Below are positions 18,876 to 24,771 of a stretch of DNA of 28,130 nucleotides, one piece after another (position 1 is the first letter of the stretch; every line of letters starts with the position of its first letter). Source of the stretch: CAZJAH01 sp964544155 (GTDB taxonomy: Bacteria > Bacteroidota > Ignavibacteria > Kapaibacteriales > UBA2268); assembly GCA_964544155.1 (NCBI GenBank), contig CAZJAH010000039.1, positions 1-28,130 of the forward strand, in the 5' to 3' direction. The notes beneath the pieces are model-generated. The model saw only the letters and a list, made by a program, of their open reading frames with translations, searched no databases and was not told the DNA's origin. Both the position numbers and the translations under genes were made by a program.

Positions 18876-19736
18876 CTAGATCTTTAAAAGTTTATGGTTT
18901 TCGGGGGCGGTTGTATCTATGATAACGGCATGGAATTTATCGCCTTCGCTTGCTGCCTGGAATGAAAGCGTATTACCCAGCCTGTGATGATAGCTGCCGG
19001 TAAGGCGGGTAGATTCGTGCACATGCCCGTGAAATGTCAGGAAGGGCTGCCTGCGGTCTATGAAACGCCTGATGGCTATACTCCCGACATGAACATCTAC
19101 CGGGACGTGATCAATGTGCTTGTTGTCGAGCGCTGCCCGGTCGAGCATGGTTTCGTAAGGCGGCGAATGGAACAGCCAAATAGAGCTGTCCTGGGGAGAT
19201 TCGCCTGCGAGCCTATCAAGATCCTCGCTGATAGTAGTATATTCCATCTCATAATGAGTTCTATGAACAGAGCGCCTGCCTTCCGTAGGAGCTACGCATC
19301 CGGGATCCGCATAACGGGAAACGTCGTAGCGTTCCCAATCCTTTAACGCGAAAGGAGTAGGGGGTACGAAATTATATCCGTAAATATCGAATCCCAGAAA
19401 ATGCCTCTTCTTATTGTGCATGTAATGCCATAGTCTTTCGCTTTCCCCTTCATTCAAAAATGGCGCCTGTACGGCTGGGTCGTCATTGCCGAGTATAATA
19501 AATATTTCTGGGAATTTCGGCGTTAATCCCTTAAGTTCTTCTACTGACGGCCGCAGAAATCTGTTAATGAATCCCCTTTCGCGAAGCAGATGTATGTTGT
19601 TTATGCTATGAGAAAAAGGCAGTATATCGCCGCCGATAAACACAAAATCCGGTTTCTCATCCATTATCAGCTTAAAGAGTTTTCTGTACTTATCTTCGTT
19701 GCCGTGCAAATCCGATACCGCGATAATAAAAGCCAT
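18876..19736 (-). CDS. Calcineurin-like metallophosphoesterase
   Basis: Binuclear metal phosphoesterase fold. The ordered metal-ligand motifs are all present: SDLHGN (residues 8-13), GGD (35-37), ILGNDDP (GNxD type, as in YfcE-like phosphodiesterases rather than GNHE), FHSPPYE with the fourth-motif His, and FHGHVHES as the GHxH motif. There is no signal peptide or membrane segment, so it should be cytoplasmic. At 286 residues it is a normal size. The substrate cannot be read from the sequence; cyclic nucleotides, nucleotide polyphosphates and phosphodiesters are all possible. It starts 3 bases after the methyltransferase stop (TGA ACA ATG), so translational coupling is likely, and it is the last gene of a three-gene operon headed by a nucleotidyltransferase. 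Confidence 0.88.
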   Translation of the reverse strand: MAFIIAVSDLHGNEDKYRKLFKLIMDEKPDFVFIGGDILPFSHSINNIHLLRERGFINRFLRPSVEELKGLTPKFPEIFIILGNDDPAVQAPFLNEGESERLWHYMHNKKRHFLGFDIYGYNFVPPTPFALKDWERYDVSRYADPGCVAPTEGRRSVHRTHYEMEYTTISEDLDRLAGESPQDSSIWLFHSPPYETMLDRAALDNKHIDHVPVDVHVGSIAIRRFIDRRQPFLTFHGHVHESTRLTGSYHHRLGNTLSFQAASEGDKFHAVIIDTTAPENHKLLKI

Positions 19737-19739
19737 TGT

Positions 19740-20780
19740 TCAGTCTTTATACCCCACAGCAATAGTAGTACTTTCATTCACGGGTGTAAATTCTACCTTA
19801 ACGAATCCTGCTTCTTCGAGCATAGCAAGTACTTCACGCTTGGTATAGGTATCACCGTTTTTGGTGCCGACCAGCATATTAAGCGCGAATATGGCGCCGT
19901 CGGCAGGCTCGGTTCGGTCTTCCGACATAATATAATCCGATATTACTACCCTTCCCCCTTCAACAAGAGCCATATAGGACTTTTTCAAAAGGAGCACATT
20001 TTCTTCGTATGAAAGCATATGTATAATTGATGATAACAGCGCCATGTCGTAGCCATTGCCAAGGCTATCCCTCATAAAATCACCGGCAACAGTTTTCATC
20101 CTGTCCGAAGCGGAACTTTTATTAATGTATTCTTCGGTAACAGGTATAACTTCAGGCAGGTCATATATATCCGCGGAGGCCTTTGGGAAATCCTCTATCA
20201 GCGTTTCCGCAAATACGCCTGACCCGCCGCCGATATCCAGCACGCGGTCGTTATTATTCATTTTAATGAATTGTTTAAGCTCTTTCGATCTTTTTATTCC
20301 GCGGCTGTGCATTGCCTTTATGAATGATCGTATCCATTCTTCGCCGCGTTCGCCGATCTCTTCGCGGCGGGGCGGCTTTCCGGTGATAACGGATTTAGTG
20401 AGTCCGGACCAGTTGTCCCATAGATGTGCCATGTGCCCTATACCGCCCAGGTAGTCAGGTTTGCCTTTAACGAGATAAGTAGAAGATATCTCAGTATTTG
20501 AATATATGCCGTTTTCTTTTTTTATAAACCCCAGGGCAGCCAGGGCAGACATCAGGCGGTCTGTGGCGCGTACATCGGCGCCTGTGGAGGCTGCTGTATC
20601 TTTAGAGGATTTGGGGCTTTCCTCCAGCCTGGTGAAAATATCCAGTTCGTATGCCGTGAGCAGCAATCGGCTCTTCCTGAAGGCGCCGAACATTTCCATG
20701 AGCTGGCCTGTTATCATTTCCCTGCCGTTTTTTTTTGATTTGTCAGTAATTATTTTTAAAAAGTCAGCGTTTCTTGGCAT
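19740..20780 (-). CDS. SAM-dependent O-methyltransferase, family 2 (hydroxyindole/caffeate type)
   Basis: A 346-residue class I methyltransferase with the two-part build of COMT-like enzymes. The N-terminal winged-helix dimerisation domain (residues about 30-110; LLLTAYELDIFTRL, RATDRLMSALAALGFI) is followed by a Rossmann SAM-binding domain with motif I VLDIGGGSGVFAETL near 180-195, YDLPEVIP (acidic residue for the SAM ribose) and VVISDYIMSED. SIIHMLSYEE holds a His near the position of the catalytic base in the family. Such enzymes methylate small phenolic, quinone-like or polyketide hydroxyls; the substrate here is unknown. AGGTGA precedes the ATG at 20780. It lies 15 bases after the nucleotidyltransferase stop and 3 before the phosphoesterase, which makes an operon likely. 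Confidence 0.88.
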   Translation of the reverse strand: MPRNADFLKIITDKSKKNGREMITGQLMEMFGAFRKSRLLLTAYELDIFTRLEESPKSSKDTAASTGADVRATDRLMSALAALGFIKKENGIYSNTEISSTYLVKGKPDYLGGIGHMAHLWDNWSGLTKSVITGKPPRREEIGERGEEWIRSFIKAMHSRGIKRSKELKQFIKMNNNDRVLDIGGGSGVFAETLIEDFPKASADIYDLPEVIPVTEEYINKSSASDRMKTVAGDFMRDSLGNGYDMALLSSIIHMLSYEENVLLLKKSYMALVEGGRVVISDYIMSEDRTEPADGAIFALNMLVGTKNGDTYTKREVLAMLEEAGFVKVEFTPVNESTTIAVGYKD

Positions 20781-20795
20781 AAGGTCACCTGTTTT

Positions 20796-21761
20796 TTATT
20801 TTTTATAACTTTTAAGCAGCTTAGCCGGATCGTAGCTTGAATTAATAAGTGTCGCGTAACTGTCCTGCTTATCGATATCTTTATCAGTAACAATGTGTAT
20901 ATCAAGCAGGCCCTTTGTTTCGTAGCCCGTTTTTTGCTGATTCATTTCAGAAAGGCAGAGGCTCCAGCCCTCGAGCCAGGTTTTTAGCAGTTCTCGCTGC
21001 TCTTCGGTACCGTCGAAATGTATAAGCAGGTCGATATCACTTCCGGGGCCGCATTCAGCATCTTTAGTAGAGCCGAACAGATAAATAGCCTTAACGGCAA
21101 ATTTATCCGGGTCTAATGATTCGGCTATCTTTTCCGCGATTTCGTTACGCCACTTCCAGTGTTTATCCGAGCGGGTTTCCAGTATTGCTTCAAGTTCTTC
21201 GTATGAGCTGACATCGTGCGGTGAGCGCAGGTACTCAGCGGCTTCGGAAGGATCGGCGTTCATGAGCAGCTTAACAAGCCGTCCTTCGCTCTTGTGAAGG
21301 GCTTCAAGCGCCATATTGGCTTTGGATAGCTCGCCGAAAGTATCCTTTACCCTTTTATTGAATAAATATGCGCTTATTCTGTAACTGATAGTATCCAGCA
21401 GCTTTTGCTCTTCGGGCAGAAATGGCTTGCCGTCACTCAGCCGGACTTTCTCTGTATAAACAACTTCAATCTCCCCGACTTTAATGCCGTCCACCAGTAT
21501 GTCTGTTTCCTGGGAAATATCGGATTCCTTCCAGCCTGCGGTTTTAAGTTCATTACCGTTATATTTAACGCGCGCCTCGCAAACTTCGGGGAATTGCCAT
21601 CCCGGCGGAATTGCCTTGAGTATATCATTGAATATTTCTTCTTTGGATTTTTCCAGGTCCTTTAGGATATCCTCGATTCTGTAAAGGCATTGCAGTTCTT
21701 TAGCCCTTTCGTTAAGGCTTTCTATCAACTCAATGGTCTGCCTGATATTACCGGGAATCAT
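20796..21761 (-). CDS. GAF-like sensor domain fused to a MNT-type nucleotidyltransferase
   Basis: The first half (residues about 12-150) starts with ESLNERAKELQCLYRIEDIL and continues with IPPGWQFPEVCEARV and FLPEEQKLLDTISYRISAYL. I recall this GAF-like cytoplasmic input module from certain histidine kinases and PEP/pyruvate-binding proteins. The second half (about 210-310) is a polymerase-beta-type nucleotidyltransferase: YLFGSTKDAECGPGSDIDLL gives GS, ten residues, then DxD, and LLDIHIVT supplies the third acidic residue, so the metal triad looks intact. I recall the same sensor and transferase modules at the front of longer PEP/pyruvate-binding proteins, a part that is absent here because the frame ends at 321 residues. 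There is no transmembrane segment. It is the first gene of the three-gene minus-strand operon. The nucleotide and target are unknown. Confidence 0.8.
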   Translation of the reverse strand: MIPGNIRQTIELIESLNERAKELQCLYRIEDILKDLEKSKEEIFNDILKAIPPGWQFPEVCEARVKYNGNELKTAGWKESDISQETDILVDGIKVGEIEVVYTEKVRLSDGKPFLPEEQKLLDTISYRISAYLFNKRVKDTFGELSKANMALEALHKSEGRLVKLLMNADPSEAAEYLRSPHDVSSYEELEAILETRSDKHWKWRNEIAEKIAESLDPDKFAVKAIYLFGSTKDAECGPGSDIDLLIHFDGTEEQRELLKTWLEGWSLCLSEMNQQKTGYETKGLLDIHIVTDKDIDKQDSYATLINSSYDPAKLLKSYKK

Positions 21762-21914
21762 ATTACACTATATTATATTTAAAATTCGCTAAACTTAAGG
21801 GGATGAGTTCAATTATGAAGTATAAGTAATTTTAATGAATTTATCTAAAAAAAATATAAATTATTTTTATTGTTCAATTAATCAAATATAATTAATCATA
21901 TATATAAATGAAAT

Positions 21915-22202
21915 TCAACGGGATTCCGCCGCGTTTAGCTTGAGCAGCTCAAGGTAGCGGAAGCCTTTCTGTGTTGGCCGCGACCACGAGCAGTTATGCA
22001 GGCCGAATACTGTACCGCGCAGGAATCCGCCCATGATCAGCTTTCGGGCACAGTAGTTTACTTCGCCCGGAGTGTATTCACGGCCCAGTGGCCGCCTTCC
22101 GGAAGCATCTTCGAGTACGCGAGCAATAAGCTGCTCCCAGGATTTTTCCGCGGGAGGGATGTCGTCGAAATAACAATCGTCGAATTTATGGTTCATCCTC
22201 AT
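21915..22202 (-). CDS. Small winged-helix-like protein (DUF2513-like), third gene of the phage-type switch
   Basis: A 95-residue soluble protein. The C-terminal half (EVNYCARKLIMGGFLRG ... CSWSRPTQKGFRYLELL) has the helix, helix, then turn-to-strand pattern ending in a TxxGxxxL segment that is seen in DUF2513-type winged-helix proteins of phage and mobile elements. This match is by pattern only. Its ATG overlaps the TGA of the S24 gene by four bases (ATGA), so it should be translationally coupled to it. A second in-frame ATG two codons later is an equally possible start. Possible roles are a DNA-binding partner or modulator of the switch. Confidence 0.6.
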   Translation of the reverse strand: MRMNHKFDDCYFDDIPPAEKSWEQLIARVLEDASGRRPLGREYTPGEVNYCARKLIMGGFLRGTVFGLHNCSWSRPTQKGFRYLELLKLNAAESR

Positions 22203-22822
22203 TTTACTTCACCGATATTCAGTATCTTTATGACTTTGCCAATTATCTCAAAATCGCAGTCCTCATCAACTCTGAAATCCCTGTATTCGGGATCGGGATT
22301 TTCCGAAACTAACGTAATTTGTCCGTTTTTCTCAATTAATCTTTTAACATAACTGTTGCCGTCAACCTTAGCAACAACTATATCACCTGTTGCGGCTTCT
22401 GCACCTGTATCTGTCACAAGCAGACATCCGTCGTTTATACCTGCACCCGTCATGGAATCGCCTGAAACCTTTATCAGGATACAGCTCTCCCGGCCTTCGG
22501 TAAGCATTACTGCCAGTTTCTCGGCAATGGAGCTGCTTCTTCCTGTGCTTTCGTTGATCTCGCGTGCGATTTCCCCCGGTGTCATCCATTTTATTCTGCT
22601 TATAGAGGCGATACCGCTTTGCTTAAGCCTCAGGGCTTCGGTAAGTGTATAGGCATCTCTCAACGCGGTATAGAAAATTTCAGGGTCGCGCCTGAGGCAT
22701 TCTCTGCGCAGGCCATCCAGCCTTCTGGCTATATGTCTTTCACCGGCTTCGTCGCGAGTTATGAGCTTTTTTATTTCTTCGTAAAGTTCATGGTCGGTAA
22801 GAGCTTCGGGCTTTGGGCTCAT
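22199..22822 (-). CDS. Peptidase S24 (LexA/UmuD/CI C-terminal fold) protein without its own HTH
   Basis: The C-terminal part (about 110-205) is an S24 domain: KVSGDSMTGAGINDG carries the nucleophile Ser123, and YVKRLIEKNG carries the general-base Lys160. The 37-residue Ser-Lys spacing equals that of LexA (119/156) and UmuD (60/97). The N-terminal 80 residues are charged and helical (HELYEEIKKLITRDEAGERHIAR) and are not a recognisable HTH. At the position where LexA and UmuD are cut, about 35 residues before the Ser, the sequence is AREINEST, with no Ala-Gly or Cys-Gly. The gene starts 5 bases after the HTH gene stop, in another frame, and the AGGAGA covering the HTH gene's last codons can serve as its ribosome binding site. 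It probably acts with the HTH protein as a two-part repressor; a UmuD-like role is the alternative. Confidence 0.85.
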   Translation of the reverse strand: MSPKPEALTDHELYEEIKKLITRDEAGERHIARRLDGLRRECLRRDPEIFYTALRDAYTLTEALRLKQSGIASISRIKWMTPGEIAREINESTGRSSSIAEKLAVMLTEGRESCILIKVSGDSMTGAGINDGCLLVTDTGAEAATGDIVVAKVDGNSYVKRLIEKNGQITLVSENPDPEYRDFRVDEDCDFEIIGKVIKILNIGEVK

Positions 22823-22827
22823 TTATT

Positions 22828-23169
22828 TCATCTCCTGATCTTACCCGCCGCGGCTCTCATTCCTGTCAGGCTATCCATAATGTTTATATCCCGGCTTTCC
22901 AGCCTTTGCCTGAATTCCCTGCCGGCTCCGTTATCCGCGAAAATGTCTCCTTCGCCCGAAAGCAAATAAACTGGATTTATCCCCCGCTGATAGAGAGCGT
23001 ACAAAAGCCTTACCGGCACCGCGGCCCTGCCCGATTCATAATTGGCTATACGGTCGCGTGTTTCACCCATTAAATAAGCAAACTGCTCGGCTGAGAGCTT
23101 TTTGCCTTCGTTAAAAATGTGACGTACTTCCCGCAGCTTTTGCCCAACGAAATAGTTAATCTCATCCAT
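22828..23169 (-). CDS. XRE-type HTH protein resembling the DNA-binding half of a phage CI repressor
   Basis: A 113-residue protein with a lambda-repressor-like HTH (residues about 8-62; LSAEQFAYLMGETRDRIANYESGRAAVPV, recognition helix at RDRIANYE). It is followed by INPVYLLSGEGDIF, the motif that in full-length CI-type repressors ends the HTH domain and leads to the linker and S24 domain. Here the protein stops about 35 residues later, and the S24 domain is supplied by the next gene. It is the first gene of the minus-strand trio. Its start lies at the edge of an intergenic region with four TTGTG boxes, and it is divergent from the acidic small protein and Mor-like genes. Autoregulation by binding these boxes is the natural inference. 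Confidence 0.85.
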   Translation of the reverse strand: MDEINYFVGQKLREVRHIFNEGKKLSAEQFAYLMGETRDRIANYESGRAAVPVRLLYALYQRGINPVYLLSGEGDIFADNGAGREFRQRLESRDINIMDSLTGMRAAAGKIRR

Positions 23170-23183
23170 ATTTTTTAAACCGT

Positions 23184-23261
23184 TTGTGCATAATTTACTT
23201 GCAAATTGTGTAAATAATACATAATTTATTCGTGTAATTATCTTAACTATTGTGTAATATT
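23184..23261. promoter_or_regulatory. Candidate operator array: four TTGTG-type boxes between the divergent switch promoters
   Basis: Four related boxes occur in one orientation: TTGTGCATAAT at 23184, TTGTGTAAATAAT at 23206, TCGTGTAATTAT at 23230 and TTGTGTAATATT at 23250. Start-to-start spacings are 22, 24 and 20 bases, near two helical turns each. The second box is part of an imperfect palindrome TTGTGTA-N5-TACATAA (23206-23224), as expected for a dimeric HTH repressor. The position fits the control region of a phage-type bistable switch. A weak plus-strand promoter TTAACT, 18 bases, TAATAT (23243-23272) overlaps the last boxes. Confidence 0.55.
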
Positions 23262-23310
23262 AACGCTAATATACCGAATTTTAAATATTTTACAAAGAAG
23301 GGAGAAAAAA

Positions 23311-23541
23311 ATGTGCCGAAAAATGGAAATAGCGCTTCCGGAATTTGACAGCAGGGACAAAGAGCTGGCCACGGCGGTATTCAGCTCCTTATTCAGAGAA
23401 TTTTTAAGAAATGCCACTGAAATGAGCATTCTTAGCAGAGAAACAGGCAGCGACCTGCATTATATAGTGCAGGACTATCTGGATAATTTTGAAAACGGCA
23501 AAGGGCCTGGCGAATCAGGCGATTGGGATTATGATTATTAA
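23311..23541 (+). CDS. Small acidic protein of unknown function, early gene of the phage-type switch
   Basis: A 76-residue soluble protein preceded by AAGGGAG at good spacing. It has a helical middle (DKELATAVFSSLFREFLRN) and an unusually acidic, Tyr/Trp-containing tail (GESGDWDYDY). Acidic residues outnumber basic ones about two to one. No family was recognised. It is the first gene facing the repressor-like gene and is followed after 30 bases by the Mor-like gene, so it sits where phages place early lytic regulators such as Cro, Ner or antirepressors. That functional reading rests on position only. Confidence 0.7.
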   Translation: MCRKMEIALPEFDSRDKELATAVFSSLFREFLRNATEMSILSRETGSDLHYIVQDYLDNFENGKGPGESGDWDYDY

Positions 23542-23571
23542 AACATTATATTAATTAAATCCGGAAAAAAA

Positions 23572-23838
23572 ATGAAACACATCTATGACAGCATCAGCAG
23601 GGATGAGCTCACACCCGATTTACAGCTCATAGCCGATATTTGCGGCCTTGATACAGTAAGGCAGCTGCTTAAGGAATACCCGGGAATGAATTTCTATATA
23701 CCTAAAGTTACCCGGCTCGATAGTTTTGTAAGCAGAATCGTCAGGGAAAATAAGGATTCCTCAATCAAACATCTGGCGCTTAAACTCGGGGTATCTGAGC
23801 AATACCTGAGGATTCTGCGTAAAAAACAAAAGATATAG
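23572..23838 (+). CDS. Mor-like transcription activator domain protein
   Basis: An 88-residue protein with the two-part plan of phage Mu Mor/C activators. The N-terminal dimerisation part is DLQLIADICGLDTVRQLLKEY followed by the strand GMNFYIPK. The C-terminal HTH is IKHLALKLGVSEQYLRILRKK. Mor is about 129 residues, so this is a short version with N-terminal reduction. Mor binds DNA as a dimer and recruits RNA polymerase to the Mu middle promoter. The gene follows the acidic small protein by 30 bases and is likely in the same transcript. Upstream sequence CCGGAAAAAAAATG has only a weak ribosome binding site. No Mu-like transposase or head gene is within the window. Confidence 0.78.
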   Translation: MKHIYDSISRDELTPDLQLIADICGLDTVRQLLKEYPGMNFYIPKVTRLDSFVSRIVRENKDSSIKHLALKLGVSEQYLRILRKKQKI

Positions 23839-23900
23839 TATCTGTTAAAAAACCGGACGTGCACAGGTGCCGGCATATTCTAATTGAAACGGGTTATCTG

Positions 23901-23933
23901 GCAGATACAATATGTCGGGCAGATCCTATATGT
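23901..23933. repeat. Short direct repeat, two 15-base copies 18 bases apart
   Basis: GCAGATACAATATGT (23901-23915) and GCAGATCCTATATGT (23919-23933) match at 13 of 15 positions. A weaker third partial copy, GGTAGATCC, lies at 23952. It could be a binding site pair or chance in AT-rich DNA. Confidence 0.45.
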
Positions 23934-24050
23934 AATATTTATTTGATTTCAGGTAGATCCACAGCCCTTTTCATATATATATTAACGAAAGTTTATTTGA
24001 ATGGGCGTTTTTACGATCGTGGAAATATGAGAATCAACGATAATTATTAT

Positions 24051-24115
24051 TTTTGCGGCATATTCATTAAAAAAAATTGTCACTTTTGCGGCATATTCAT
24101 TAAAAAAAATGTCAC
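24051..24115. repeat. Tandem repeat of 33 and 32 bases upstream of the HYC_CC_PP gene
   Basis: Two adjoining copies begin TTTTGCGGCATATTCATT, run through eight A, and end in TTGTCAC (first, 24051-24083) or TGTCAC (second, 24084-24115). They are identical apart from one T. The period is three helical turns. The array ends 19 bases before the TATAAT element, so it may be an operator pair. Confidence 0.85.
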
Positions 24116-24131
24116 AAATTTGCTTTTCTTG

Positions 24132-24140
24132 TGTTATAAT
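24132..24140 (+). promoter_or_regulatory. Candidate extended -10 promoter for the HYC_CC_PP / TonB receptor genes
   Basis: TGTTATAAT contains a perfect TATAAT (24135-24140) with TGn directly before it, an extended -10. No good -35 hexamer is present at 17 bases (TCACAA), which suits a promoter helped by an activator bound at the repeat just upstream. It lies 68 bases before the ATG at 24209. Confidence 0.45.
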
Positions 24141-24208
24141 CATAAATTGAATTATGTTATTAAGAAAAAATTGAAATCAAATCGTAAGGTAATTCGTTAG
24201 CATAAGAG

Positions 24209-24706
24209 ATGAAGTTGCTAAAGCACATACTGGTTTACACAATGATAGGCTCAATCCTTGCCTCAATGGTAGGGGTGAGCGTCAGCTATCATTTTTGTAC
24301 AACGGAAGGCCATGGCAATATGAGCTTTTTCAGCAAAGCCGAATGCCTTTGTGACAAAGCCGGTTCCTGCGAAATGCACGCTGATACGGCCTGCTGCACA
24401 GTGCATGACAAAGCTGAAGAATCTTTTGAAACTCATGCCTTTACTGCTACCGAGTGCTGCTACGACTTAGTTGAGCGCTATGCTTCCGAAACGGGATTTG
24501 TTGTTAAAGATAAGGCAAAGCTTATCGTTAAACAGCCGTTGGTTCAGAAGTACATAACCAAAGTGACAACGAATGAGATTATCCAAAAAGTAGAGAATTA
24601 TTACAAATCTGCCAGAAACCTTATTGTTAATACTTACAGTTCCGCAATTCAGTTTGTCCGGCTCATGACCGGAATCCTCAGTTCTGAATCTCCCGACGAA
24701 GGTTGA
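24209..24706 (+). CDS. HYC_CC_PP family small secreted Cys/His-rich protein
   Basis: A 165-residue exported protein. The hydrophobic N-terminus (MKLLKHILVYTMIGSILASM) is a signal peptide or membrane anchor. The mature part carries SYHFC (His28, Cys30; the HYC position), CLC (Cys46/48), Cys54, the ACC pair Cys62/63 and the ECC pair Cys83/84, with His35, His57, His66 and His76 between them. This gives eight Cys and five His in about 60 residues, followed by a helical tail without Cys. The HYC_CC_PP family is found in Bacteroidota, often beside a TonB-dependent receptor as here. Metal binding, with copper as a likely candidate, is inferred from ligand density. It lies 65 bases before the receptor gene and probably forms one operon with it, under the repeat-containing promoter. 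Confidence 0.75.
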   Translation: MKLLKHILVYTMIGSILASMVGVSVSYHFCTTEGHGNMSFFSKAECLCDKAGSCEMHADTACCTVHDKAEESFETHAFTATECCYDLVERYASETGFVVKDKAKLIVKQPLVQKYITKVTTNEIIQKVENYYKSARNLIVNTYSSAIQFVRLMTGILSSESPDEG

Positions 24707-24771
24707 TTATACCTGTGTTCTTGCAGGAATATTAATCAACTGTTTGTCAAATAATTTTTAGGGAGAAATAA

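Larger units (their letters stand above)
23839..24208. other. 370-base intergenic region with repeats and promoter
   Basis: No gene is supported. A 113-codon frame at 23859-24200 exists, but it is translated repeat and AT-rich sequence (FCGIFIKKN appears twice) and lacks a ribosome binding site. The region contains an 18-base-period near repeat at 23901-23933, the 33-base tandem repeat at 24051-24115 and an extended -10 element at 24132-24140. It separates the phage-type switch from the metal-linked genes. Confidence 0.65.

Noticed and set aside
22199..22822. Assignment of the S24 protein as LexA or UmuD of the SOS response
   Set aside because: It lacks the LexA winged helix and the UmuD cleavage segment, no umuC-like polymerase is adjacent, and its partner gene encodes a CI-type HTH.
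24051..24115. CRISPR-like reading of the tandem repeat
   Set aside because: The two copies adjoin with no spacer, there are only two, and no cas genes are near.
23859..24200. 113-codon open frame between the Mor-like and HYC_CC_PP genes
   Set aside because: It reads through two repeat arrays and the promoter, has no ribosome binding site, and its apparent peptide repeat is just the translated DNA repeat.
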